From: an uncultured Lachnospiraceae bacterium
Lineage (GTDB): Bacteria > Bacillota > Clostridia > Lachnospirales > Lachnospiraceae
Assembly (NCBI GenBank): GCA_900554415.1
Contig: USGU01000007.1
Coordinates: 1 to 64,000, forward strand
DNA length: 64,000 nucleotides
Direction: 5' to 3'
Part shown: positions 7,977 to 17,188 of the stretch, piece after piece
How the letters are laid out: the number at the start of each line of letters is the position of its first letter
How positions within the stretch are numbered: position 1 is the stretch's first letter
Translations under genes and position numbers: made by a program
Notes under the pieces: generated by a model
What the model saw: the letters and a program-made list of their open reading frames with translations, nothing else
The model's database searches: none
What the model was told of the DNA's origin: nothing

Positions 7977-10624
7977 GACCACAGACCTTACGATTTCAAT
8001 GTTTTGGACCTTATAAGAAGGAAATGTTTGTCGATTTCGAGAAGTTGGAAAAGAATGGATTGTTTCTGATTTACGGAGAGACAGGAGCAGGAAAGACAAC
8101 GATTCTAGATGCTATCTGTTATGCACTTTATGGAAAATCCAGTGGCGGAAGCCGTGGTGATATCAGTGTAATGCGGTGTAAGCTGGCAGAGCCATCGGAT
8201 GAGACCTTTGTGGAGTTTACGTTTTCTATTGGTGAGAAATGTTATCGATTTGAACGCAGATTACGGTTTGGACGAAAGAATCTGATGGATTTCCATAATT
8301 GTATGATACAGAAAAACGGAGAATTTGTACCGATATTTGAAAATCCAAAAATAAAAAATGTCAACCAAAAGGCAGAAGAAATCATTGGACTCAGCTATGA
8401 ACAGTTCCGACAGGTTATTATTTTACCACAGGGGCAGTTTGAAAAACTTCTGATTTCCAATTCCGAAGAAAAAGAGAAAATCTTAGTCAGTCTTTTCAAG
8501 GCAGAGAAATGGCAGAAAATTGCGGAAGAAATGTACCGCAGAGTTGCAGAACAGGACAAAGAACTGCGTGATGAATTTACTGCTATGAAGAGCAGGCTTG
8601 CAGATTATCATTGTGAAACTCTGGAAGCTTTAGAAGGTCTGCTGGAGGAGCAAAAACAGCAGGAAGAAGAACTGAGAATACAGAATGATGAAGCAGAAAA
8701 AGTGGAGGTGAAGAAACGCAGAGAATATGAAGAAGCGCAGCTTCTAAAAGAACAGTTCCGTAATCTTCATCAAAGACAGCGCATGACAGAGCAGCTCACG
8801 CAGGAACAGGAGAAGATGAAAACTTTGGAACAACTGGTGACCCGTGCAGAAGAAGCAGAGCAAATCAGACCATTTTATGAGTCTTACTGTACCGCAAAGA
8901 AAAATGCGGAAAGCGGCAGAAGAAAATCTGTAGAAGCCGAACGAAAACAGGCAGAGGCGGCAGAGGTTCTTGCAAAAATCAGGCAGAAGATAGCAGCGCA
9001 TGAAGCAGGACAGCCAGCCTATGAAGATGGAGTCCGTCGTTTGACCTTGTTAGACAGTCGGAAAGATGTTTATCGTACTTTAGAGCAAAGGGAAAAAGAA
9101 GCAAAAGAGGCAGTCAGACAATTAGAAGCGGAAAAGCGTCTGGCAGAACAGGAAAAGGCAGGCTATGAGAAAAAACACAAAGAATGGCTTGCGGCAATGG
9201 AAGTCCAGAAAGCAAAGATAGAAAGTTATTCACAAGCCCAGAGACGTTATCTGGATGGAATCAGTGGAACGCTTGCGCAGCAGTTAAAGCAGGGAGAGCC
9301 GTGTCCGGTCTGCGGAAGCTGTATCCATCCAAACCCTGCAAAGCTTTGCGAGGAGCATATTACAGAACAGGAACTGGATGCATTTCAAAAAGAAATGACG
9401 AAGGCCGGACGCATGGTAGAGCAGTCTGCAAAAGATAGAGAAAAAGCGGAGCATAGCTATCAGGAGCGACAGCAGAAAGTGACTGCGGCAGAGCAAAAGG
9501 CATGGACGCTTCAGAGTGCTTTGGAAGAAAATAAGAAACAGAAAATTGACGGTGTGGATACGATTCAGCAGTTAGAAACAGAAAGCGAGAATTTAAGGCG
9601 GCGTATTGAAAAATACAAAGAACTGACCGTGAAATTCCAACAGATCTTAACAGATGCGATTTCTGGTGCAAGGGCTGCGCAGGAAGCATTAGAAAATCTG
9701 CGCAAGGAACAGAAAATTTTGGAAGAAGATTTGGCGGCTCAGAAAAAATGCTGGGAAGAAAAATGCAGAGAGATGGCATTCGAATCCGAAGAAAGCTATG
9801 CGAAAAACCTGATGGAGCCACAGCAGAAAAATCAGAAGAAAGAACAAATTCTCCGATTCCAGTCAGAACTTCGGACGGCATGGAAAACGGTGGAGGAACT
9901 GAAAGACAAACTGGACGGACAGCAGGAACCGGATTTGGAAAATCAGAAGCAGGAACTTCTGATTCTGGAGCAGCATCATAAAGAGATAACCAGAAAGTAT
10001 ATTCTGGCACAGCAGATGGCAGAGAAAATGCAGCAGGATGTTATCGACTTACAGGAGCGGAGTGAAAAACACGCAGAGAAACGGAAACAGGTTGATGCCG
10101 ATTTAGACTTTGCAAATCATCTGCGGGGGCGAACCGGAATCAGTCTTCAACGGTACGTTTTAGGTGTAATGTTATCTTCCGTTACGGTAGAAGCGAACCG
10201 CCTGCTGAAAAATGTCCATGGCGGACGTTATCAGCTTTTCCGTACCAACACCATAGCCGGGTCTTCCCACAAAGGAGGACTGGAACTGGAGGTACTGGAT
10301 GGACAGAGTAACGAAAGACGAAGTGTTACCACCTTGTCAGGCGGTGAAAAATTTCTGGTTGCACTCAGCCTTGCAATCGGACTTTCCACAGTTGTCCAGG
10401 CACAGGGAAGCGGTATGAAAATGGAAGCCATGTTCATTGATGAAGGCTTTGGCTCTCTGGACCAGAACTCCGTTTATGACGCATTAGAAGTACTGCAGAG
10501 TATCCAGCGTGCAAACGGAATTGTTGGAATCATTTCCCATGTGGATTTGCTGAGGGAAGTGATCACAGATAAAATTGAGGTCAAAAAAGGAAAACAGGGA
10601 AGTGAATTACTGTTTTTGTCATAG
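7973..10624 (+). CDS. sbcC: SbcC-type exonuclease ATPase subunit (Rad50 homologue)
   Basis: 883 aa. Seen: N-terminal Walker A GETGAGKTT (about 34-42), IILPQGQFEKLL Q-loop region, two long coiled-coil arms, a zinc hook CPVC (C444/C447) at the apex, and the C-terminal ABC signature TLSGGEKFLVALSLA with Walker B FIDEGFGSLD. The architecture is complete and of ordinary length. It forms the SbcCD complex with the upstream subunit. Confidence 0.95.
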   Translation: MRPQTLRFQCFGPYKKEMFVDFEKLEKNGLFLIYGETGAGKTTILDAICYALYGKSSGGSRGDISVMRCKLAEPSDETFVEFTFSIGEKCYRFERRLRFGRKNLMDFHNCMIQKNGEFVPIFENPKIKNVNQKAEEIIGLSYEQFRQVIILPQGQFEKLLISNSEEKEKILVSLFKAEKWQKIAEEMYRRVAEQDKELRDEFTAMKSRLADYHCETLEALEGLLEEQKQQEEELRIQNDEAEKVEVKKRREYEEAQLLKEQFRNLHQRQRMTEQLTQEQEKMKTLEQLVTRAEEAEQIRPFYESYCTAKKNAESGRRKSVEAERKQAEAAEVLAKIRQKIAAHEAGQPAYEDGVRRLTLLDSRKDVYRTLEQREKEAKEAVRQLEAEKRLAEQEKAGYEKKHKEWLAAMEVQKAKIESYSQAQRRYLDGISGTLAQQLKQGEPCPVCGSCIHPNPAKLCEEHITEQELDAFQKEMTKAGRMVEQSAKDREKAEHSYQERQQKVTAAEQKAWTLQSALEENKKQKIDGVDTIQQLETESENLRRRIEKYKELTVKFQQILTDAISGARAAQEALENLRKEQKILEEDLAAQKKCWEEKCREMAFESEESYAKNLMEPQQKNQKKEQILRFQSELRTAWKTVEELKDKLDGQQEPDLENQKQELLILEQHHKEITRKYILAQQMAEKMQQDVIDLQERSEKHAEKRKQVDADLDFANHLRGRTGISLQRYVLGVMLSSVTVEANRLLKNVHGGRYQLFRTNTIAGSSHKGGLELEVLDGQSNERRSVTTLSGGEKFLVALSLAIGLSTVVQAQGSGMKMEAMFIDEGFGSLDQNSVYDALEVLQSIQRANGIVGIISHVDLLREVITDKIEVKKGKQGSELLFLS

Positions 10625-10760
10625 AATCGAATAATAAGAAACAAAAAAGCTTCCGGTGCGGGGGGATAATCAGGGGCAATACGCTTTCAGTAGTTTTTAT
10701 ATTTATTTTAGAAAAATTTCTCTTTTTTTCCTTTGCATTCCCATACATAAGCGTTAAAAT

Positions 10761-12665
10761 ATGAACAAATCAATAAACGATATGAATCATGCGAATGATG
10801 AGAAAGGGAATGGTGATAATATGCAGAAAGTGGACAAGCCTAAGAAACCGTTATTTGTCTATTATCTGATTGCACTGACAGTGGTGATTCTGTTGAACAC
10901 AATTCTGGTTCCGAGGCTGGCAAAGCAGAAGGTTACAGAAGTGGATTATGGAACATTCTTAACCATGCTCAGTGATAAAGAAGTATCGAAGGTTGAACTT
11001 TCCGGTGATGAAATTTATTTTCAAGATAAGGACAATAAGTTTTACAGTACGAATACATTTGAGGATGTGAATCTGGTAGACCGTCTGCAGGAAGCAGGAT
11101 GTGAGTTTGGACAGGTGAAGCAGAAGACTATGAGTCCCATTCTCAGTATGTTGTTGTCATTCGTATTACCAATTGTATTTTTCCTTGTAATCGGACAGCT
11201 TCTTTCACGGTCTTTGATGAAGAAGATGGGTGGAGGAGGACTGGAGAATGCCATGTCCTTCGGAAGGAGTAATGCAAAGGTTTATGTAGCCAGTGAAACG
11301 GGAATTAAATTTCAGGATGTAGCTGGTGAAGATGAAGCGAAAGAAGCACTTTGGGAAATCGTAGATTTCTTACATTCCCCGGAAAAATATCAGGAGATTG
11401 GTGCAAAGATGCCGAAAGGAGCACTTCTTGTAGGACCTCCGGGAACCGGTAAAACCTTGCTTGCAAAGGCGGTAGCCGGAGAAGCAAATGTTCCATTCTT
11501 CTCTATTTCTGGTTCTGAATTTGTGGAAATGTTCGTAGGTATGGGGGCTGCAAAGGTACGTGATTTATTTAAACAGGCTAATGAGAAAGCGCCATGTATT
11601 GTATTTATAGATGAGATTGATACCATTGGTAAGAAGCGTGATACGCAGGGTATGACAGGAAATGATGAACGTGAGCAGACCCTGAATCAGCTTCTGACAG
11701 AGATGGATGGATTTGACGGTTCCAAAGGGGTTGTCATTCTTGCCGCAACTAACCGTCCGGAGACATTGGACCCGGCACTTTTAAGACCGGGAAGATTTGA
11801 CCGTAGGATTCCGGTAGAGCTTCCGGACCTTCAGGGAAGAGAAGCAATTCTGAAGGTACATGCGAAGAAAATACGCCTTGGTGATAATATTGATTTCAAT
11901 GCCATTGCCCGTGCAGCTTCCGGTGCTTCTGGTGCAGAGCTCGCCAATATGATTAATGAGGCAGCACTACGTGCAGTCAGGAGCGGACGGAAATATGTAA
12001 CTCAGGAAGATTTGGAAGAAAGCATTGAGGTAGTAATTGCCGGATACCAGAAGAAGAACAAGATTCTTTCCAATAAGGAGAGATTGATTGTTTCTTATCA
12101 TGAAATTGGACATGCGCTTGTAGCTGCACTTCAGACCAATTCCGCTCCGGTAACAAAGATTACGATTATTCCTCGTACATCGGGAGCACTTGGTTATACC
12201 ATGCAGGTAGAGGAACAGGAGCGCAATCTTCTGAGCAAGGAAGAACTGGAGAATAAGATTGCAACCCTGACCGGTGGACGTGTGGCAGAAGATTTGGTAT
12301 TCCATTCGATTACAACCGGAGCATCCAATGATATCGAGCAGGCAACGAAGCTTGCACGCGGCATGATTACCAGATATGGTATGAGTGAGAAGTTTGGAAT
12401 GGTTGCGTTGGAAACGGTAACTGGACAGTATATGGGAGGCGATACTTCCCTTGCATGTGCAGGTGAGACGGCAGCGGACATTGATGAGATGGTTATTGAA
12501 CTGGTAAAACAGGAATACAATAAAGCAGAAAAATTATTGTCTGATAACATGGATAAGCTGCATGAGCTTGCCAAATACCTCTATGAGAAAGAGACGATTA
12601 CCGGAGAAGAATTTATGAAGATTCTGAACAACAAAACGGAAGTCGCTGAAATCGAAGAAAAGTAA
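10761..12665 (+). CDS. ftsH: ATP-dependent zinc metalloprotease FtsH
   Basis: 634 aa membrane AAA+ protease that degrades damaged membrane proteins and regulators. Seen: two TM segments (about 30-50 and 130-150) flanking a short external domain, Walker A GPPGTGKT (about 225-232), FIDEIDTIGKKR Walker B, RPGRFDRR arginine finger, and the zinc motif as HEIGH (H447), where HEAGH is more usual. The start is uncertain: 10761, 10782 or 10821 are in frame and none has a strong ribosome-binding site. Confidence 0.95.
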   Translation: MNKSINDMNHANDEKGNGDNMQKVDKPKKPLFVYYLIALTVVILLNTILVPRLAKQKVTEVDYGTFLTMLSDKEVSKVELSGDEIYFQDKDNKFYSTNTFEDVNLVDRLQEAGCEFGQVKQKTMSPILSMLLSFVLPIVFFLVIGQLLSRSLMKKMGGGGLENAMSFGRSNAKVYVASETGIKFQDVAGEDEAKEALWEIVDFLHSPEKYQEIGAKMPKGALLVGPPGTGKTLLAKAVAGEANVPFFSISGSEFVEMFVGMGAAKVRDLFKQANEKAPCIVFIDEIDTIGKKRDTQGMTGNDEREQTLNQLLTEMDGFDGSKGVVILAATNRPETLDPALLRPGRFDRRIPVELPDLQGREAILKVHAKKIRLGDNIDFNAIARAASGASGAELANMINEAALRAVRSGRKYVTQEDLEESIEVVIAGYQKKNKILSNKERLIVSYHEIGHALVAALQTNSAPVTKITIIPRTSGALGYTMQVEEQERNLLSKEELENKIATLTGGRVAEDLVFHSITTGASNDIEQATKLARGMITRYGMSEKFGMVALETVTGQYMGGDTSLACAGETAADIDEMVIELVKQEYNKAEKLLSDNMDKLHELAKYLYEKETITGEEFMKILNNKTEVAEIEEK

Positions 12666-12706
12666 AATGAAAGAAAAGTAAAATAAAGAAAAGAAAATGC
12701 ACAAGG

Positions 12707-12765
12707 AAGTGCCGCGAAATCGATAGGAATATCAGCCATATTCCGTAGATTTTGCGGCACTTTTA
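12707..12765 (+). terminator. Terminator hairpin after ftsH
   Basis: AAGTGCCGC (12707-12715) pairs with GCGGCACTT (12754-12762), with an inner GGAATA/TATTCC hairpin, followed by TTTTAA. Confidence 0.7.
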
Positions 12766-12849
12766 ACATTGCACCATAAATAGAAATAAATTATAATGAT
12801 GGAAAGTATTTTATTATCGTAACATTGAGAGTGAAAAAGGAGGAATAAA

Positions 12850-13200
12850 ATGTTATTTATTGAATATCCAAAATGTTCAACCTGTAAAAAAGCAAAGAAA
12901 TGGCTGGATGATAATCAGTTTACTTATACTGACCGTGATATAAAAACAGAGAACCCAACGGCAGACGAGTTGAGAGAGTGGCACAAGAAAAGCGGGATGC
13001 CATTAAAACGATTTTTTAATACCAGTGGGAATTTATATAAAGAACTGGGACTTAAGGACAAGCTTCTAAATATGAGTGAGGAAGAGCAGTATCAGCTTCT
13101 TGCTACAGATGGGATGTTGGTAAAGCGTCCGGTGCTTGTGACAGAGACCAAAGTATTTACTGGATTCAAAGAAGACCAGTGGAGTGAACTGCTGAAATAG
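12850..13200 (+). CDS. Spx/MgsR/ArsC family thioredoxin-fold protein
   Basis: 116 aa. Seen: N-terminal FIEYPKCSTCKKAKKWL with a redox-type C9-x-x-C12 pair, MPLKRFFNTSGNLYKEL, and the RPVLVTETKVFTGF block typical of the ArsC/Spx fold. Members are either Spx-like RNA polymerase-binding regulators or arsenate reductase-like enzymes. The CxxC pair and short length are compatible with both, and no ars gene is nearby. AAAGGAGGAA ribosome-binding site. Confidence 0.85.
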   Translation: MLFIEYPKCSTCKKAKKWLDDNQFTYTDRDIKTENPTADELREWHKKSGMPLKRFFNTSGNLYKELGLKDKLLNMSEEEQYQLLATDGMLVKRPVLVTETKVFTGFKEDQWSELLK

Positions 13201-13212
13201 GAGTGTGAGGAT

Positions 13213-13290
13213 ATGCATCAGACAGGACAAATTTACAGACCACCGTCAGAAGCGGAAAAAAGCAATGTAGAAGGGACAGGGAGTTTATGA
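13213..13290 (+). pseudogene. Radical SAM gene remnant (25 codons)
   Basis: A short frame with a GAGTGTGAGGAT leader encodes MHQTGQIYRPPSEAEKSNVE and ends TGSL. Residues 1-14 match, from memory, the conserved N-terminus of a radical SAM family that starts M-H-x-x-G-x-I-x-R-P-P-S-E-A and then has the CxxxCxxC cluster. Here the sequence jumps straight to a charged tail. It looks like an in-frame internal deletion that removed the catalytic core but kept the ATGA overlap with yqeB. It could still act as a translated leader peptide. Confidence 0.55.
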
Positions 13291-14078
13291 GAGATTTAGT
13301 AGTGGTGCGTGGCGCCGGTGATATTGCCAGTGGCACCATTGCAAAGCTGCATGCAGCAGGATTTCCTGTTATTGCATTGGAGTGTGAACGTCCTTCTGCA
13401 ATTCGGAGAAAGGTTGCGTTTTCCGAGGCGGTGTACAGTGGCGAAGTTACAGTAGAAGGAATTACGGCCAGTCTTGTCAGAAAATCTGAGATTGCAGAGG
13501 TCTTGGAGACAGGCAGGATTCCCGTTGTGGTTGACCCGGAATGCACAATTTTGCAAGAATGGAAACCGAAGGTACTGGTAGACGCAATCCTTGCCAAGAG
13601 GAATACGGGAACTACCAGAGATATGGCAGCGATTACCATAGGACTCGGGCCGGGATTTACAGCAGGAGAAGATGTAGATGCTGTGATTGAAACCATGCGG
13701 GGGCACAATCTGGGACGAATATATTATTCTGGCCATGCCATTCCCAATACGGGGAAACCCGGTAAGATAGGGGGCTATGACAAAGAACGGGTAATATACG
13801 CACCAGTGGAAGGAAAAGTCCGGCATCCGAGGCATATAGGAGAACAGATAAATAAAGGAGAGCAGGTTGCACAGATAGGAGAAATGCCTGTTTGCACAGA
13901 AATTTCGGGGATTTTACGAGGAATACTGCCAGAAGGATTTCCGGTAACAAAGGGATATAAGATGGCAGATATTGATCCTCGTCTGGAAGAAAAGGAAAAC
14001 TGTAATACAATTTCCGATAAGGCAAGATGTATTGCAGGAGGAGTATTGGAGGCGGTATTATGTCTGGAAAACAGATAG
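13287..14078 (+). CDS. yqeB: Selenium-dependent molybdenum hydroxylase accessory protein YqeB
   Basis: 263 aa EF2563/YqeB family protein, a marker of molybdenum hydroxylases carrying labile selenium. Seen: N-terminal VVRGAGDIASGTIAKL (Rossmann-like), DPECTILQEWKPKVLVDAILAKRN, TIGLGPGFTAGEDVDAVIET and a C-terminal biotinyl-like segment (YAPVEGKVRHPRHIGEQINKGE). It overlaps the radical SAM remnant by 4 bp upstream and yqeC downstream. The biochemical role in selenium insertion is proposed in the literature, not fully proven. Confidence 0.88.
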   Translation: MRDLVVVRGAGDIASGTIAKLHAAGFPVIALECERPSAIRRKVAFSEAVYSGEVTVEGITASLVRKSEIAEVLETGRIPVVVDPECTILQEWKPKVLVDAILAKRNTGTTRDMAAITIGLGPGFTAGEDVDAVIETMRGHNLGRIYYSGHAIPNTGKPGKIGGYDKERVIYAPVEGKVRHPRHIGEQINKGEQVAQIGEMPVCTEISGILRGILPEGFPVTKGYKMADIDPRLEEKENCNTISDKARCIAGGVLEAVLCLENR

Positions 14079-14728
14079 AAAACTGGACAGCATATCTGGG
14101 GATTGTTCCAGAAAAGCATCATGTAATCAGTCTGGTGGGGGCAGGTGGTAAAACGACTTTGATTTTTACCCTTGCAAAAGAATTGAAAGAAGCTGGATTC
14201 CGCGTAGCGGTTACGACCACAACCCATATGCAGGAAGAAACGCGGGATGGAATCACACCGGTGGGGGTTCCCTGCGGAGGCGGAAAAATCAGTGGAGTGA
14301 GCGAAGAAATGCTGGAGCGCCTGAGGGAAGACTATGATGTGGTGCTTGTAGAGGCAGATGGAAGCCACAGACTTCCGTTTAAAGTTCCTTCAGCTTCAGA
14401 ACCGGTTCTGCCGAAACATACAGATCTGGTCATTGGAGTTGCCGGGGCAAGCGCTATCGGGCAGCCTTTTGGAGCAGTGTGCCACAGACTGGAACAGGCA
14501 ATTGACTGTCTTGGGGTTACACGGGGAACAACCGTTACAGAAGAACATTTGCTGGAAGTATTGAATGCGCCATGGGGACAACGGAAAAATGTGGTTTGTG
14601 ATTATAAATATGTGATAAATCAGGTAGATTTGCTTGACGAAAAACGCCAGACTATGTTAAAAAATATACAAGATAAATGTGAGAGTAAGGGGGCATTGAT
14701 TTCTTTAAAGGAATCTTATGCCCTTTAG
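14060..14728 (+). CDS. yqeC: Selenium cofactor biosynthesis protein YqeC
   Basis: 222 aa from the ATG at 14060, which has GGAGGCGG upstream; an earlier in-frame ATG at 14027 lies deeper inside yqeB with no conserved residues. Seen: a P-loop-like SLVGAGGKTTLIF near the N-terminus, VTTTTHM, VVLVEADGSHRLPFKVPSASEPVLP, and NQVD. This is the standard YqeC profile. It is paired with YqeB and the downstream hydroxylase subunits. Confidence 0.87.
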   Translation: MSGKQIENWTAYLGIVPEKHHVISLVGAGGKTTLIFTLAKELKEAGFRVAVTTTTHMQEETRDGITPVGVPCGGGKISGVSEEMLERLREDYDVVLVEADGSHRLPFKVPSASEPVLPKHTDLVIGVAGASAIGQPFGAVCHRLEQAIDCLGVTRGTTVTEEHLLEVLNAPWGQRKNVVCDYKYVINQVDLLDEKRQTMLKNIQDKCESKGALISLKESYAL

Positions 14729-14737
14729 GAGAACACC

Positions 14738-15376
14738 ATGACAAAGAAACAAAGAACCTTAGAAGTAATAGAACGTCTGAAACAGGAATATCCTGACGCA
14801 GGCTGTACGCTGGATTATGATGAGGCATGGAAACTGCTTGTCAGTGTCCGTCTGGCAGCCCAGTGTACCGATGCCAGAGTCAATGTAGTGGTAGAAGGTC
14901 TGTTTGAGAAATATCCTAGTGTAAATGCGCTTGCAGACGCAGATGTGGATGATATTGAAGCAATCGTCAGACCTTGTGGACTTGGAAAAAGCAAGGCACG
15001 GGATATCAGTGCATGCATGAAAATGTTAAGAGACGAGTATCAGGGACATATTCCGAAAGATTTTGATGCGTTATTGAAATTGCCGGGTGTGGGAAGAAAG
15101 AGTGCAAACCTGATTATGGGAGATGTGTTTTGCGAGCCTGCCATTGTGACCGATACGCACTGCATTCGAATCGTAAACCGGATTGGGCTGGTTGACGGAA
15201 TAAAGGAACCAAAGAAAGTGGAAATGGCTCTTTGGAAGCTGGTTCCACCGGAGGAAGGCAGTGATTTCTGTCATCGTCTGGTTTATCATGGACGGGAAGT
15301 CTGTACAGCCCGGACGAAACCATATTGCGAAAAATGTTGTCTGCAGGATATTTGTAAAAAAGTGGGTGTGTCTTAG
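14738..15376 (+). CDS. nth: Endonuclease III
   Basis: 212 aa base-excision DNA glycosylase/AP lyase for oxidised pyrimidines. Seen: SVRLAAQCTDARVN, the helix-hairpin-helix LPGVGRKSANLI with the catalytic Lys, the catalytic Asp in TDTHCIRIVNR, and a C-terminal 4Fe-4S ligand set spaced C-x7-C-x2-C-x5-C (CTARTKPYCEKCCLQDIC), one residue longer in the first gap than in E. coli. It is embedded in the purine/molybdenum gene group but has a housekeeping function. Confidence 0.94.
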   Translation: MTKKQRTLEVIERLKQEYPDAGCTLDYDEAWKLLVSVRLAAQCTDARVNVVVEGLFEKYPSVNALADADVDDIEAIVRPCGLGKSKARDISACMKMLRDEYQGHIPKDFDALLKLPGVGRKSANLIMGDVFCEPAIVTDTHCIRIVNRIGLVDGIKEPKKVEMALWKLVPPEEGSDFCHRLVYHGREVCTARTKPYCEKCCLQDICKKVGVS

Positions 15377-15424
15377 CATCTGTATTTCACATAGCAAGCG
15401 TGTATCAGCAGAAGGGAGAGAAGT

Positions 15425-15712
15425 ATGGCAGATGTAATTGGAATGTTAGACGAATTGCAGCATCGGGCAGGAAAAGATTTGACACTGAAAGAAAAGTTGC
15501 TTGCCACAAAAAATGAGAAAGAACCATTAGAGTCTTTCTGTAAGATTTGCCGGGAATACGGTTATGAAATTTATGAGATGGACGTAATTTGTGCCGGAGA
15601 AGAATTTCATGCTGCCATGAAGCGAAGCACAAATGGCGGTGGAGAAAATTCACCTAAGCTTGCTGATGAGGATGATTTTTATGAGTTGTTTATGATTGGA
15701 CTTGAATCATAA
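15425..15712 (+). CDS. Small acidic protein, possibly Nif11-like
   Basis: 95 aa, AGGGAGAG ribosome-binding site. It has the LKEKLLATKNEKEPLESFCKICREYGYEI layout of Nif11-like leader proteins, then a Gly-rich hinge (STNGGGEN) and an acidic tail DEDDFYELFMIGLES. No modification enzyme or exporter is adjacent, so a peptide natural product role is not supported. It may simply be a conserved clostridial small protein. Function unknown. Confidence 0.6.
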   Translation: MADVIGMLDELQHRAGKDLTLKEKLLATKNEKEPLESFCKICREYGYEIYEMDVICAGEEFHAAMKRSTNGGGENSPKLADEDDFYELFMIGLES

Positions 15713-15775
15713 AAGTATAGTAGCGAATCAGTTACGAAAGTAAAATGTTTATGTACAATACGGGAGGAAAGAGAA

Positions 15776-17173
15776 ATGAATCAAGTAGAAAACAAAGGTG
15801 CGGAGTATGATTTTTATGGGAAACTACCGTTAAAAAAGGCAATTCCGTTAGGACTCCAACACGTACTGGCAATGTTTGTGGGAAACTTAACACCACTGCT
15901 TATTATTACGGGCGCATGTGGGATGGGTGTAGGAAGCGAGTTCGCAGACTTGCAGGTCAGTCTTTTGCAGAATGCCATGCTGGTAGCTGGAATTGTTACA
16001 TTGGTGCAGTTATATTCCATAGGACCTATTGGTGGAAAAGTACCGATTATCATGGGAACCAGCTCTGGATTTATCGGAGTATTTAACAGTGTAACCCAGG
16101 TAATGGGGGGCGGTGTACTGGCATATGGAGCAATTATGTGTGCTTCTATTATCGGCGGGTTATTCGAAAGTGTACTCGGATTTATGCTAAAACCGCTCCG
16201 GAAATTTTTCCCGGCAGTTGTGACAGGTACGGTAGTTCTTTCGATTGGACTTTCCCTGATTGCAGTTGGGGTCAACTCTTTCGGTGGCGGAAATGCGGCA
16301 AATGATTTTGGCTCTGTTGAAAATCTGTGTCTGGGCGCAATTGTACTGATTGTGATTGTGGCTTTTAAGCATGGAACAAAGGGTATCACCAGTGCATCTT
16401 CTATCTTGATTGGAATTATTGTAGGTTATATTGTAGCAGCTATTATGGCAGTTTTTCTTCCGACAACGGGAGTTACCGCAGAGGGGGTAGAGTTTACCAA
16501 AGCGTGGGTGCTTAACTGGGACAAGGTTGCGCAGGCAGACTGGTTTGCTGTTCCAAAGCTGTTACCAGTGAAACCGGTGTTTGACCTCCGGGCGGTGATT
16601 CCGGTACTGATTATGTTTGTTGTGACTGCAGTAGAGACTGTAGGAGACATTTCCGGAGTAATGGAAGGCGGAATGGATAGAGAAGCCACGGATACCGAAT
16701 TATCCGGTGGTGTGATTTGCGATGGAATCGGTTCCAGCTTTGCAGCACTGTTAGGAGTGCTTCCAAATACTTCTTTCAGTCAGAACGTTGGTCTGGTGGC
16801 CATGACAAAGATCGTCAACCGTTTTGCATTGGCAGTAGGAGCAGTATTCCTGATTCTCTGCGGTCTGTTCCCGAAACTGGCTGCACTGATTTCCATTATG
16901 CCTCAGAGTGTACTTGGCGGAGCAGCAGTAATGATGTTCTCGTCGATCGTGGTAAGCGGAATTCAGTTAATTACCAAAGACCCATTGGATACAAGAAGTA
17001 TAACGATCGTATCCGTTGCACTTGGACTGGGATATGGAATTGGCTCTAACTCAGGTGTGCTGAGTCATCTGCCGGATACCATTCAGCTTATCTTCGGTGG
17101 CTCTGGTATTGTGCCGGCAGCACTGGTTGCAATTATTTTTAATATTGTATTACCGAAAACGGAAAAAAATTAG
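15776..17173 (+). CDS. NCS2 family nucleobase (xanthine/uric acid-type) permease
   Basis: 465 aa polytopic membrane protein of the nucleobase:cation symporter-2 family. Seen: GLQHVLAMFVGNLTPLLI, the conserved ETVGDISGVMEGG segment around residue 285, LGVLPNTSFSQNVGLVAMTKIVNR (NAT signature region), and about 12 hydrophobic segments. It lies directly upstream of the xanthine dehydrogenase-type subunits. This suggests purine uptake (xanthine, hypoxanthine or urate) rather than uracil. AGGAGG-like site (GGGAGGAAAG). Confidence 0.92.
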   Translation: MNQVENKGAEYDFYGKLPLKKAIPLGLQHVLAMFVGNLTPLLIITGACGMGVGSEFADLQVSLLQNAMLVAGIVTLVQLYSIGPIGGKVPIIMGTSSGFIGVFNSVTQVMGGGVLAYGAIMCASIIGGLFESVLGFMLKPLRKFFPAVVTGTVVLSIGLSLIAVGVNSFGGGNAANDFGSVENLCLGAIVLIVIVAFKHGTKGITSASSILIGIIVGYIVAAIMAVFLPTTGVTAEGVEFTKAWVLNWDKVAQADWFAVPKLLPVKPVFDLRAVIPVLIMFVVTAVETVGDISGVMEGGMDREATDTELSGGVICDGIGSSFAALLGVLPNTSFSQNVGLVAMTKIVNRFALAVGAVFLILCGLFPKLAALISIMPQSVLGGAAVMMFSSIVVSGIQLITKDPLDTRSITIVSVALGLGYGIGSNSGVLSHLPDTIQLIFGGSGIVPAALVAIIFNIVLPKTEKN

Positions 17174-17188
17174 TGGAAGGTACTTGGA

